Positions 49,997 through 59,224 of a stretch of DNA of 64,000 nt are shown one piece after another. The stretch's first letter is position 1, and every line of letters starts with the position of its first letter. Source of the DNA: Calothrix sp. NIES-4105 (GTDB lineage Bacteria > Cyanobacteriota > Cyanobacteriia > Cyanobacteriales > Nostocaceae); assembly GCF_002368415.1 (NCBI RefSeq), contig NZ_AP018290.1, forward strand, positions 3,857,614 through 3,921,613. Reading direction: 5' to 3'. The translations under genes were made by a program, and so were the position numbers. The notes below the pieces were generated by a model, which saw only the letters and a list, made by a program, of their open reading frames with translations, made no database searches and was not told the origin of the DNA.

Positions 49997-50917
49997 ATGT
50001 TAGACAGCGGTGCGAGAAGACCAGTAAGTATCAAGCAAATATCCTTTGTGCCCTATGAAAAAGTTGATTTAGACAACGGTCTGTATGGAGAATGGTTATT
50101 ACAACAATTAAACAGTTTTGAACCTGGTTTGCTTTCGGAATCTTTAGAAATTAGGAAACAAACAGTTAATAAAATTAGAGGAAAAGATGATGTATGGACA
50201 AAGCTACAAGGTGCTGTTTATGCACCATTGATAGAAGATAGCCAAAATGCTATACGGAGTTTACGTTCAAGTCTTGATGATTGTGCTTATCTAATAAGCC
50301 TTAAGAGAGGTGGTGCAATGCTAGCAGACCAAATTGCGTCATCTCAAAATATTCAAGTTGTAAAAATAGAAAAAAGGATAATGAGTTTGGAAGAAGCGGA
50401 ACGTCTGAGAACTAATCAAACAGATAATTATAAGATTCAGCAAATGGCTGACCTGAAAGCATGTATCAAAAGTATTATGAATAGTGAATTGCAAGATAAT
50501 TTAACAATTGCTATTGCTGAGTCTTTAGTAGGAGGTGGTTCCAGAAATTTGCTGATAAGAACACTAGAAGAGTTAATAAATGAAAATTTATACCCTAATA
50601 TTAAATTAAAAATTATTCTTTTACAGCAAACGATACATACGGAAGATAGAGGAAGAGGTATATATGTCAGCGGTACTACAAAATTAAGCTCCTTGCAAAT
50701 TATTACTGCACAAACAAGATATATATTAGGAGAAGATGTAGGATATCAATTAGCTAAAAGTGGTGACTTCTGCAAGAAACCAGTAATTGTGTTTAAAGGA
50801 AGTCAATCAAGGCTTATTGCTTATCAAATTAATCCATGTGAGTCAACAACTGCAAGAGATGTAATTATAGACCTCAATTTAGGGAGATACAATGGTCTTC
50901 TGCCTAATGTACTGTAG
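49997..50917 (+). CDS. Phosphoribosyltransferase-like protein
   Basis: 306 residues. Residues about 85-110 (CAYLISLKRGGAMLADQIAS) look like the first strand and loop of a type I PRTase, and residues about 170-195 (LTIAIAESLVGGGSRNLLIR) like the PRPP-binding loop, with Glu-Ser in place of the usual acidic pair before T/S-G-G-S. Then LQIITAQTRYILGEDVGYQL, seen in orotate PRTase-like proteins. The substrate is unknown. It converges on a nucleoside hydrolase gene, 40 bases between the stops, which suggests a joint role in nucleobase or nucleotide exchange. Confidence 0.6.
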   Translation: MLDSGARRPVSIKQISFVPYEKVDLDNGLYGEWLLQQLNSFEPGLLSESLEIRKQTVNKIRGKDDVWTKLQGAVYAPLIEDSQNAIRSLRSSLDDCAYLISLKRGGAMLADQIASSQNIQVVKIEKRIMSLEEAERLRTNQTDNYKIQQMADLKACIKSIMNSELQDNLTIAIAESLVGGGSRNLLIRTLEELINENLYPNIKLKIILLQQTIHTEDRGRGIYVSGTTKLSSLQIITAQTRYILGEDVGYQLAKSGDFCKKPVIVFKGSQSRLIAYQINPCESTTARDVIIDLNLGRYNGLLPNVL

Positions 50918-50957
50918 ATTTAATTCATTACTACGAGTTAAAACTTTGAATTTAAGT

Positions 50958-51863
50958 TCAAACAGCAGTTAGTGTTTGAACAAATTTTTCATGATTGTAA
51001 TTAGTGATAATCCATGTTCTAGAACCTTGAGATAAAAAGGCACCCCACTTGTTATCTTGATAGTAGAGTTTAACTTCTTCCCAAGTTCCAATTGATTCAT
51101 CAATCGCACAACAAGCAGCTAAGGGGTCGTGAAACTTCTTACCAGCAGGATTTTTTTTCAGGTAAACATCCATGCCTTTCCAAATGTAGAATAAAGCAAG
51201 GCTTTTATCTTTAATTGCTCCCAAACGTTCATGCATTTGCTGATTGTAGTAAACTTGATGGCATACGTTTTTAGATACAAAACGTTTAATTTCAATTTGT
51301 GGGTACTCTAAAGCAGCTAAGGCAGATTTAATATCACCGTTAAGATTATAGCTAGGACAGGTTATCATACCTTTAAATTTTTCTAACTGCCACTCAATTG
51401 GCACTACATCTTTACCAGCAAATCCACCTTGTGCAACCAAACGACCTAGTTTAAATGTATTTCCACATCCATTGCTTTCAGTAATTGCTGCTCCTAGATT
51501 TTTTAAAGGGGCGCCTGTAATTAGAGTCGTATTTTCATCACAATACTCCTGCAATACTTTATACCCTAACTCAGCATCATAGTTTGGAGGAATATATCCG
51601 TAAACTTTATAGTGCCACGCAGAAACACATTGCTTCTCATGCTGAATATTGTAAGCTCCCACAGGAATATTTAAATTGAACCAGTCATTAACCGCATGAC
51701 GAACTAACCCAATTTGGTCTGGTGTACCAGGAGTAACGGTTACAGCCTTCAAGTTAACCCTTGGGTGCCCAATTAATAACAATAAAGTCAGAAAGTCATC
51801 TGGGTAACAAGTTTCCATATCCCAAACGACATCAATCGTCTGCATATCTAATACTTTAATCAT
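50958..51863 (-). CDS. Inosine/uridine-preferring nucleoside hydrolase family protein
   Basis: 301 residues from the ATG at 51863. N-terminal IDVVWDMETCYPDDFLTLLL is the calcium-binding Asp cluster of the IUNH family (DxDxxxDD in most; here D-M-E-T-C-Y-P-D-D). Later TLITGAPLKNLGAAI, GKDVVPIEWQLEKFKG and KFHDPLAACCAID (His-Asp pair). The Asp to Glu change at the second metal position is unusual. It removes bases from nucleosides in known members. The upstream small gene overlaps it by 8 bases. Confidence 0.82.
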   Translation of the reverse strand: MIKVLDMQTIDVVWDMETCYPDDFLTLLLLIGHPRVNLKAVTVTPGTPDQIGLVRHAVNDWFNLNIPVGAYNIQHEKQCVSAWHYKVYGYIPPNYDAELGYKVLQEYCDENTTLITGAPLKNLGAAITESNGCGNTFKLGRLVAQGGFAGKDVVPIEWQLEKFKGMITCPSYNLNGDIKSALAALEYPQIEIKRFVSKNVCHQVYYNQQMHERLGAIKDKSLALFYIWKGMDVYLKKNPAGKKFHDPLAACCAIDESIGTWEEVKLYYQDNKWGAFLSQGSRTWIITNYNHEKFVQTLTAV

Positions 51864-52167
51864 CAACCCGCTTGTATTGTAAACTTTCCATCAAACTATT
51901 AAAATCGCTTTTAACATCATTAAAAGGTTGTACAAATGAATAAACAAAAGGTAATTTACCCATAGTAACTCCTTCAAACTTTGGTTCTATCAACTTTTCT
52001 TCTATATCAGTATCATCCTTGATTAAAAGTAGTTGATAACCTCTAATATTATGTATATTATAAAGTTGTTCTAACTTTTCATCTGTATTTTTAATTATTT
52101 CTCTACACTTCTCTAGATTTCCAACTGATTGAGAATGAACATATTCGTAAGCAAATTCGTTATTCAT
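51856..52167 (-). CDS. Small protein coupled to the nucleoside hydrolase gene, unknown
   Basis: 103 residues: MNNEFAYEYVHSQSVGNLEK, a helix, then YQLLLIKDDTDIEEKLIEPK and FVYSFVQPFNDVKSDFNSLM. No family recognised. The 3' end overlaps the nucleoside hydrolase start by 8 bases, so the two are translationally coupled, and this protein may bind or regulate the enzyme. Confidence 0.6.
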   Translation of the reverse strand: MNNEFAYEYVHSQSVGNLEKCREIIKNTDEKLEQLYNIHNIRGYQLLLIKDDTDIEEKLIEPKFEGVTMGKLPFVYSFVQPFNDVKSDFNSLMESLQYKRVDD

Positions 52168-52699
52168 AATCTACATACCCTTTTTGTAGTTATACTATCT
52201 CCTTTAACCTAATACATAGCACATAACTACTAGATATACAATGTGTTTATTGTTTGTAATAGTCAAGGTTGTAGAATAAATATTCAACAAGAATGTAACG
52301 ACACATTATACAAGAGCCAGAAATGTTGTTGGCTCTACTTGTGCTATTAAGAGGGCGCCAACATATCACTTCAACATAAGGGAGCAGTGAGTTGCAGGGG
52401 CTATTACAACTTCTAAAACTTTAATTTATATAAATTTTCTGGCAGGACACGCCGAGCGAGGTGTTCGCCGAAAGTAAATAAAAGTACAGGCGTCACTCCT
52501 AGTACGCACTAATGTAGGCGCCTCCACCAAATGTAGTAGCCTGTATAGAACTATTGTCTTGAATGCGGTATTACTACCACTGAGCGAGAAGCGCGACCAA
52601 AGAAAATATTTTTAATTTGCTGGTAAACTAATTTCATCTGTTCAGAGCGCTTCGGCTTTGATGTCAGGTAAAGGTTCACCTTGATACTCGTGTATTCGA
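52168..52699. other. Gene-poor stretch
   Basis: About 530 bases without a supported gene. A minus-strand frame at about 52552-52690 reads VNLYLTSKPKRSEQMKLVYQ then QIKNIFFGRASRSVVVI; it follows directly after the WD40 gene's stop on the same strand but I cannot place it. GCCGAGCGAGGTGTTCGCCGA (52450-52470) is an imperfect inverted repeat. Confidence 0.4.
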
Positions 52700-55600
52700 T
52701 CAGAAGTGTTCAACTGCTCCTAGCGCTCTAAGAGTGGCAATAGTCGCGTCAGTTAAACCTGCAACGTGAGTAATATTCATGCCCTCTAATGGTCTTTTGC
52801 TTCTAAAGGTTTTCAGACACTCGCCTGTTTTGATATCCCAAAGCTTAATTGTCTCATCTTCGCTGCCACTAGCAAGAACATGACTATTAGGACTAAAGGT
52901 AACTGACCATATGGCATTAGTATGTCCCTGCAAAGTTCTTACGCAGCCACCAGTTTTAACGTCCCATAGCCTCACCGTTTGGTCACTACTGCCACTAGCG
53001 ATAAGGCGCCCATTAGGACTAAAGGCAACTGACCATAAGGCATTGATATGCCCGTGTAAGGTCTTGAGGCATTGACCAGTTTTAACGTCCCATACCTTTA
53101 CTGTTCGGTCATCACTGCTACTTGTTAACATTTGACCATCAGGACTAAATGCGATTGAAAATACTCGATTAGTATGCCCCTGCAAGGTTTTAATGCAACT
53201 ACCATCACGAACATCCCACAACTTCACTGTGTGATTTTCATGTGTACTAGCAAGAACATGACCATCAGGGCTAAAAGCTACTGAAAATACTTTATTTGCA
53301 TCTCCCTGCAAGGTAGACAAGCACTTACCGTCATGAACGTCCCACAACTTTACTGTTTGGTCTTCACTGCCGCTGGCTACACGGCGCCCATCAGGACTAA
53401 AGGCAACTGACCATACCTTACCGTTATGACCTCGCCAGATTTTGAGGCACTTACCATCGTAAATGTCCCACAACCGAATTGTGCGGTCGTCACTGCCACT
53501 AACTAACGTCTTATTATTAGGACTGAAGGCAACTGACCATACTTTATTGCTATGCCCTTGTAAGGTAGACAGACACTTACCTTCACCTATATCCCACAAC
53601 CTAACCGTGCAATCGTCACTACCATTAGCAAGCATTGTACCGTCACGACTGAAGACAACTGACAATACTCCATTAGTATAACCCTGCAAAGTTTTGAGGC
53701 ACTTACCGTTATGAACATCCCACAACTTTACTGTTTGGTCTTCGCTGCCACTAGCAAGCATTGTACCTTGAGGGTTGAAGCTAACTGACATAACCTTATT
53801 ACTTTGCCCCTGTAAAATCTTGACGGTACGACCCTCTCTGATATCCCAGCAGCGAACTGTGTGGTCGTTACTGCTACTTGCCACCGTGTAACCATCAGGA
53901 CTGAAAGCGACCGCCCAGACCCCACCACTATGTCCTTCTAAGGTTTTGAGACATTTATCATTGCGGATGTCCCACAATTTTACAGTGTTGTCACCGCTAC
54001 CAATAGCCAGCGTCGCACCGTCAGGACTAAAGGCAAGTGACAATACCTTATTGATATTTTCCTGCAAATTAAGGCACTTACCATCACGAACGTCCCATAA
54101 TTTTACAGTATTGTCATTGCTACCACTAGCTAAAGTTGTACCGTCAGGACTAAAAGCAACTGCCCAAACCCAGCCAGTATGTTTGTGCATTCTCAGCAAC
54201 TGACCTGTATTTACATCCCACAATTTTACTGTGTAGTCATCACTACTACTTGCAAGTATTTTACCATCGGGACTAAAGGCGACTGACTTAACCCGGTCAC
54301 TATGTGCTTGCAAAGTTCTTACACAGTCACCAGTGCTGGTATCCCATAATCTTATCGTTTTGTCACTGCTTCCACTAGCAAGTATTTGACCATCTGGACT
54401 GAATGTTACCGACCAAACCCAATCATTGTTACCTTTACAAGTAAGAAGTAGTTGACCATCTGCAACTTGATAGCAGCGAATCTCACCATTAGTATCACCT
54501 GCCGCCAAAAGCTTTCCATCGGGACTAAATGCTACTGACAAAATACCACCAAAAGTTTCACCGAAAACTGACTTGGCTAGATTGGTATGAGCAAAATTTG
54601 CATCATGTAAAGTACGACCCCGTAGGTCAGCTTGCCAAATAGTTAAAAAAGAAAAATCATAGCCATTTAAATCAGTGTTTAGGTAACAAAGTAAATTGAA
54701 AATGTTTCCACCCGTATACTCCGCTTCTAGGGGAGATGTCTCTCGTAAAAATGAGAGAATTTGAGTCAGATGATTTTCAATATTTATTTTACTTCTAAAA
54801 ACCGCAAGTAGCCCGTCTACCACAGGTTGGAGGATAAGGCGAACTTGAGCATCCTTAATATAGTCTTTTGCTACAGCTTTAAATAGAGCATGGCGCCTGA
54901 ATAATGCAAGCTTCTGAGTCGCAATTTCTTGACAAATCTGCTCAATTAAGCAGTCGGTTAAGTACTCCATCACTACTGGTTGTAGTGAAAATGTAGAAAC
55001 TCCAATATAATTATATAATTGGTCTTTATTTATTTCAATTAGGGAACGGCGCCTTAGAGACTCCAGAGCCTCTATTAACTTGATTTGTGGTACTGGTATT
55101 ACAAAGTCTTCGTGAAGTTCTGAAAGTGAAACTGGCTCACGATTAATCGCCAACCAGTACATAATCTCCTTTTCTAAGTCTGACAAACGATTAAACTGTT
55201 GAGCTAAAAGATCGCTGATGTCGCCAAAAACTGCCTTGCCTTGTGACAAAAAGGCAGAAATATTACCATCAAATACATCTTGAATAGTTGTAGAAACTAT
55301 TTTTAAGGCTAATGGATTACCTGCGTAGCTAGTAACTACCCCTTGTCCAAGAGCTTCTAATCGAGCTAAAAAACCTTTCTCTTTAAAAATCTCCCATCCC
55401 TCTACATTGTTTAAACCATGTAGTTGTAATGAGCGAACTTTTTTACCCTCTAGTGATACTAATTCTTTGGGTTTCTCCCGACTGGTAAGTATTATACAGC
55501 TTTGGTGATTTAATTCCCCCACCATTTTTAAAAGTGTACCAAAACCTTCATATCCCTCAACATAATGACCCGCACGACCACGAGGCGCTAAAATTGCCTC

Positions 55601-56287
55601 TGCATTATCAAGTATGATTAGACAGCGTGAAGCGCGCAAATAATCAATTAATAACGATACTCTAGCATCTAGGTTTGCTGGTAAATTAGTTTCCGACTGG
55701 TTAGACAGAAATTGAATCAAATCTGCCATCAAATTTTCAACTAATGGAGCATTACGTAACGTTCGCCAAATTACTCGCTCAAATTTGTTTTTTATTTGCT
55801 CTACTAGTTTTGTAGATAGAGTTGTTTTACCAATGCCTCCCATGCCTAATACTGCAACCAATTGGCAGCGCTCGTCTACAATCCATTGCTCTAAAAGAGA
55901 CAGTTCGTTAGCGCGTCCATAGAAAGTAGAAACATCAATTGCCTCTCGTAAATCTTCTTGAAAATCTTTGCGTGTATGAGGAGAAGGCGCCTCAAAGTGC
56001 AAATGCACCTGAGTATAGTCGTCCACATTTAGCTTGAGTGACAGCACTTTAAAAACGAGGTCGATAGAGGTAGAATCCACCCCGGTATTACAACGCAATA
56101 TCTTCCTAACGGTATCTGGATGTAATCCCCCAAAGCCAACGATTTGTGCTGTGTCTGAAATTTTTCGGGGAGTATACTTAACACCAGTTTCGGTTTCGAG
56201 TTCAAGAATACGCTCTTGGAGTTTCTGCCATCCGGCATGCGTCAGCACAGAACCGCGACTTCTTCGTTGAGGCTTTGTTGAACTCAT
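52700..56287 (-). CDS. NB-ARC STAND NTPase with 14 WD40 repeats
   Basis: 1195 residues. The N-terminal 110 residues hold a helical domain (LTHAGWQKLQERILELE, GLHPDTVRKILRC) like the DNA-binding-type heads of such proteins. NB-ARC begins near residue 120: FYGRANELSLLEQW, P-loop GMGGIGKTTL, Walker B CLIILDNAEAIL, and GNPLALKIV. From about residue 580 there are 14 WD40 repeats (VWSVAFSPDG...GS.D.TV.LWD), enough for two seven-bladed propellers. Bacterial STAND proteins of this build sense a ligand with the repeats and then oligomerise; several related ones are antiviral. Ends at 52700. Confidence 0.93.
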   Translation of the reverse strand: MSSTKPQRRSRGSVLTHAGWQKLQERILELETETGVKYTPRKISDTAQIVGFGGLHPDTVRKILRCNTGVDSTSIDLVFKVLSLKLNVDDYTQVHLHFEAPSPHTRKDFQEDLREAIDVSTFYGRANELSLLEQWIVDERCQLVAVLGMGGIGKTTLSTKLVEQIKNKFERVIWRTLRNAPLVENLMADLIQFLSNQSETNLPANLDARVSLLIDYLRASRCLIILDNAEAILAPRGRAGHYVEGYEGFGTLLKMVGELNHQSCIILTSREKPKELVSLEGKKVRSLQLHGLNNVEGWEIFKEKGFLARLEALGQGVVTSYAGNPLALKIVSTTIQDVFDGNISAFLSQGKAVFGDISDLLAQQFNRLSDLEKEIMYWLAINREPVSLSELHEDFVIPVPQIKLIEALESLRRRSLIEINKDQLYNYIGVSTFSLQPVVMEYLTDCLIEQICQEIATQKLALFRRHALFKAVAKDYIKDAQVRLILQPVVDGLLAVFRSKINIENHLTQILSFLRETSPLEAEYTGGNIFNLLCYLNTDLNGYDFSFLTIWQADLRGRTLHDANFAHTNLAKSVFGETFGGILSVAFSPDGKLLAAGDTNGEIRCYQVADGQLLLTCKGNNDWVWSVTFSPDGQILASGSSDKTIRLWDTSTGDCVRTLQAHSDRVKSVAFSPDGKILASSSDDYTVKLWDVNTGQLLRMHKHTGWVWAVAFSPDGTTLASGSNDNTVKLWDVRDGKCLNLQENINKVLSLAFSPDGATLAIGSGDNTVKLWDIRNDKCLKTLEGHSGGVWAVAFSPDGYTVASSSNDHTVRCWDIREGRTVKILQGQSNKVMSVSFNPQGTMLASGSEDQTVKLWDVHNGKCLKTLQGYTNGVLSVVFSRDGTMLANGSDDCTVRLWDIGEGKCLSTLQGHSNKVWSVAFSPNNKTLVSGSDDRTIRLWDIYDGKCLKIWRGHNGKVWSVAFSPDGRRVASGSEDQTVKLWDVHDGKCLSTLQGDANKVFSVAFSPDGHVLASTHENHTVKLWDVRDGSCIKTLQGHTNRVFSIAFSPDGQMLTSSSDDRTVKVWDVKTGQCLKTLHGHINALWSVAFSPNGRLIASGSSDQTVRLWDVKTGGCVRTLQGHTNAIWSVTFSPNSHVLASGSEDETIKLWDIKTGECLKTFRSKRPLEGMNITHVAGLTDATIATLRALGAVEHF

Positions 56288-56877
56288 CTTTACTTAAATT
56301 AGCTCTTGGCTGAATATAGTTGAAAAGAATCTCAGAGTTAACAGCCTAAAGGAAGATTGTATGCGAGATTTTAGGGTGTTGTAGCACAGGCATCCCTGCC
56401 TGTGAGGTAAAGTAATTATTTTTACCACAGAGACACAGAGGGCGCAGTAGAGACGCGTTCACGCAGTGTACCGCAGGTATTAATCGCGTCTGTACAAAGG
56501 AATAAACCACAAAGGCACAAAGGACACAAAGAAAGAGATAAGAAGAGAAAACTTCCCAAAACTTTTGATTTAAACACTATGATTCACAAAAGTTTGTACC
56601 ATTTCACCTTAAGTTCGTCCTATCTTCTTCTTAATGTCGTTATCTTCGTACACAAACCCTTGCTAATAGTTAAAAATGTATGGGTGACGAAATTTGAGCT
56701 TTCTTACGCTGGTTAATCAATGACACTATCAAAATGGAGGTATCAGTTCCTGTAATCTTGCAAGCCATATGCAGATGTTTGCCCCTATTTGTATTATCCC
56801 TAAGTAAGAAAATTATCAATCTTTGGAAGGATATTCAATCATTAGGTACTTACGCGCTTTTCTAGGAGAAAACAAAC
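56288..56877. other. Repeat-rich stretch with a 6PGDH scrap
   Basis: Holds ACCACAGAGACACAGAGGG (56424-56442), a degenerate TGTAGAGACG-type element with arms TAGAGACGCG and CGCGTCTGTA (about 56448-56494), and ACCACAAAGGCACAAAGG (56507-56524). At 56713-56785 a copy of the 3' end of the following 6-phosphogluconate dehydrogenase-like gene is seen (CAATGACACTATCAAAATGG and GAGGTATCAGTTCC). Confidence 0.65.
56713..56785 (+). pseudogene. Copy of the 3' part of the 6PGDH-like gene
   Basis: Matches 57636-57708: ATCAATGAC(A/G)CTATCAAAAT, GGAGGTATCAGTTCC, GTAATCT(T/C)GCAAGCCATA, then diverges. It lies about 90 bases before the present gene's start, so an earlier tandem copy ended here. Confidence 0.8.
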
Positions 56878-57777
56878 ATGAGGCAAGCGAAAAAAGAGTA
56901 CGGCGCCCTTGGCGAAGGCTATATTATGAAAAACCTCACCCAGCAAGCTTTAAGCAAAGGAATGCGCGTTGTCAAATGCTCCCGCTCACAAGCTTCCTTA
57001 GAACTGCTTGAGGCTGGACTCGTAGAAATCAAATCATTCGCAGGTTTCAAAACAAACCTTGCCTACCCGCGCGTAGTCTTTATTCATATGCCTGCTAATT
57101 TAGATATCGACTCAATTCTTGATGAACTTGCCTTACATTTGGAGCCTGGAGACATTGTTGTGGACGGTAGTAACTCCTACTGGGGCGACTCTATCCAACG
57201 TCATGAGCGACTCAGGCAATCGTCCGGAATCCACTTTGTTGACCTTGGTATAAGTGGTGGTGTTGAAGGTTCTCTCTATGGCGCCTGCTTTATGGTGGGT
57301 GGTGAGCTTGAAGCGGTAGCAATTGTTGAACCAATCCTCAAAGAACTTGCCATTCCCGGAGGTTATCTCCATGCCGGACAAAGTGGCGCCGGACACTTTA
57401 CGAAGCTTGTCCACAATGGAATTGAGTGCGGAATGCTCCATGCAATTGCTGAAGGTATTGACCTCTTGGAACACTACCAGGAACAACTAAATATTGCTGA
57501 GATACTACGCTGCTGGTGTCATGGGTCAGAGATTCGCTCCTTTTTGCTTGATTTGTTGGAGGAAGCTTATGATGTCCAAAAAGAAAGACCTGAAATTCCT
57601 GCTTCTAATGAAGATACGAGCAAGGTGCGTCCCTTGATCAATGACGCTATCAAAATGGAGGTATCAGTTCCAGTAATCTCGCAAGCCATAATGCAACAGT
57701 TTGCCTTACACAATGAGAAGAAATACTGGGTTCGTGCAATTACGATAATGCTCCGCGAACTTGGGGATTATCCATAA
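56878..57777 (+). CDS. 6-phosphogluconate dehydrogenase family protein (YqeC/GndA-like)
   Basis: 299 residues. Middle and C-terminal motifs are those of the family: GDIVVDGSNSYWGDSIQRH, FVDLGISGGVEGSLYGACFM and GAGHFTKLVHNGIECGMLH with the catalytic Lys. The N-terminal cofactor loop is odd: YGALGEGYIMKNL lacks the regular GxGxxG after a hydrophobic strand, as if a few bases were lost. Known members oxidise 6-phosphogluconate to ribulose 5-phosphate in the pentose phosphate pathway. Cofactor binding here is doubtful, so function may be impaired. Confidence 0.82.
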   Translation: MRQAKKEYGALGEGYIMKNLTQQALSKGMRVVKCSRSQASLELLEAGLVEIKSFAGFKTNLAYPRVVFIHMPANLDIDSILDELALHLEPGDIVVDGSNSYWGDSIQRHERLRQSSGIHFVDLGISGGVEGSLYGACFMVGGELEAVAIVEPILKELAIPGGYLHAGQSGAGHFTKLVHNGIECGMLHAIAEGIDLLEHYQEQLNIAEILRCWCHGSEIRSFLLDLLEEAYDVQKERPEIPASNEDTSKVRPLINDAIKMEVSVPVISQAIMQQFALHNEKKYWVRAITIMLRELGDYP

Positions 57778-57859
57778 GGCGCCAATCTATATAGTTAAAC
57801 ATAGTTAAACGAAAAGTAAGCTGCTCCAGCATTGCAAATGTAGATAAAGAGAAAAACTC

Positions 57860-58711
57860 ATGGCGGATAGCTTGAAAAAAATTTTATTGAGCTTGGCTGT
57901 TGTACTTATTGGAATGACGATAGGAGTTTTACCATTGTACGCACAAACACCAAAGCTACAGCAGGACAAGGAACAGGATATTGTCAAACACCTCGACAGT
58001 CTTAACCGTCGGAGCGCTCCAATTGCTTCACGCTCGTTGTTCATAATAAAACCAGAGCGGGTAAATGAGTTCATCAGCCAAGCAGGCGAGGTAGCGTTGT
58101 TTACCAATGGCAAGGATTCTCCCATCGTATACCGATTCTTTCAAAATATTGAACAGCCCAACCAATTCGTTCTCTTTGAGGAGTGGTCGAATTCGACGGC
58201 GGTCAAACGACAAAGAGCTACCCCACATGCGCGGACTTTTCAAAATCGGCTCGCCGAGTTGATCGCAAAGCCCGTGCAAGTCCAACTCTACCGACCCGCG
58301 TCGGAGCGCGTCAACGGAGAAGGTAAGGTTGACAGGTCGCTCGTCGAGTCCCAACCACCTACCCAACCGACGGCATCAAAGACCCGCGAGCGGTTAGAAA
58401 GGCACGGCATGGGCAAGGCGCCGTTCGTGCTTTTGGTCGATATCCCAGTTAAAGAAGGTGGCGCAGCTATCATGAAGGATACTGCTGTGCGCGTACAAGT
58501 GGCAACGCTTCAAGAACCTGGTAGCATTCGTTACGGCTACTACCAGCAGATAGAGCAACCAACATCTTTTTTACTATTTGAGTGGTGGCGAACCTTCAAC
58601 GATATGGCACTGCATGTAGAACTACCTCACTTCCAATATCTAATGAAAACTTTTGGGGCAGTGGGTGGCGACGGTCGCACCGTTGGCATCTACCGACCTC
58701 TACCATTCTAA
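57860..58711 (+). CDS. Exported protein with two ABM-like domains
   Basis: 283 residues with an N-terminal signal peptide (KKILLSLAVVLIGMTIGVLP, cut after YAQ). Two similar dimeric alpha-beta barrel halves follow: ASRSLFIIKPERVNEFISQA, then YRFFQNIEQPNQFVLFEEW; and PFVLLVDIPVKEG, then YGYYQQIEQPTSFLLFEWW. This is the antibiotic biosynthesis monooxygenase (ABM/YgiN-like) pattern, duplicated. Such proteins act on quinones or other small aromatics, or bind haem products; role here unknown. First of a plus-strand cluster. Confidence 0.78.
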   Translation: MADSLKKILLSLAVVLIGMTIGVLPLYAQTPKLQQDKEQDIVKHLDSLNRRSAPIASRSLFIIKPERVNEFISQAGEVALFTNGKDSPIVYRFFQNIEQPNQFVLFEEWSNSTAVKRQRATPHARTFQNRLAELIAKPVQVQLYRPASERVNGEGKVDRSLVESQPPTQPTASKTRERLERHGMGKAPFVLLVDIPVKEGGAAIMKDTAVRVQVATLQEPGSIRYGYYQQIEQPTSFLLFEWWRTFNDMALHVELPHFQYLMKTFGAVGGDGRTVGIYRPLPF

Positions 58712-58741
58712 ATTTTGAAATTCGTCGTTTATCAGATAATT

Positions 58742-59224
58742 ATGTCAACATTAAATATTTCTGCTCAAACTGCCCTCAGTTCCATGCGTTTAGACCATAT
58801 CATGCTTAGTGTCCCAAACTATAAGGAAACTATGCAATGGTATCGGGAAAAGTTTGATGCAATAGTTGAGAAGGAATGGACTGTAGACGAATTACCAGAT
58901 TTGAAATTAGCTTACCTCAACGTTCACGGAGTCCGTGTTGAGATAATTGGCAGTACCCAATCGCGTCCTGGGATGCCTAACATGTCAGACTTTGCTGAAG
59001 CTTTACGTACAACAGGCATTGGTCATTTTTGTTTCTATGTGGATGATGTGGATGCTGCATTTGCAGAACTGAATCAACGTGGTGTGCAAACTTTCGTGGA
59101 ACCTACAGATTATCCAAATGTTGGCGCCCGAATTGGTCTTATTAAAGACAACAACGGGAATATTATTGAGTTTACAGGACGATTGAAATTTAATAATCAA
59201 AAAGGAAAAAAATATGCAAGATAA
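58742..59224 (+). CDS. VOC-superfamily (glyoxalase/dioxygenase-fold) protein
   Basis: 160 residues from the ATG at 58742. Pattern: RLDHIMLSVPNYKETMQWYR with His as first metal ligand, then HFCFYVDDVDAAFAELNQRG with the second, and IGLIKDNNGNIIEFTGR with Glu as the last. VOC proteins include glyoxalases, dioxygenases and isomerases; substrate not predictable. The 3' end overlaps the next gene by 11 bases, so this is an operon. Confidence 0.9.
   Translation: MSTLNISAQTALSSMRLDHIMLSVPNYKETMQWYREKFDAIVEKEWTVDELPDLKLAYLNVHGVRVEIIGSTQSRPGMPNMSDFAEALRTTGIGHFCFYVDDVDAAFAELNQRGVQTFVEPTDYPNVGARIGLIKDNNGNIIEFTGRLKFNNQKGKKYAR

Noticed and set aside
53463-54203. Plus-strand frames opposite the WD40 gene
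   Set aside because: Periodic Ser/Leu/Pro-rich products mirror the WD40 repeats on the other strand; no start signals.
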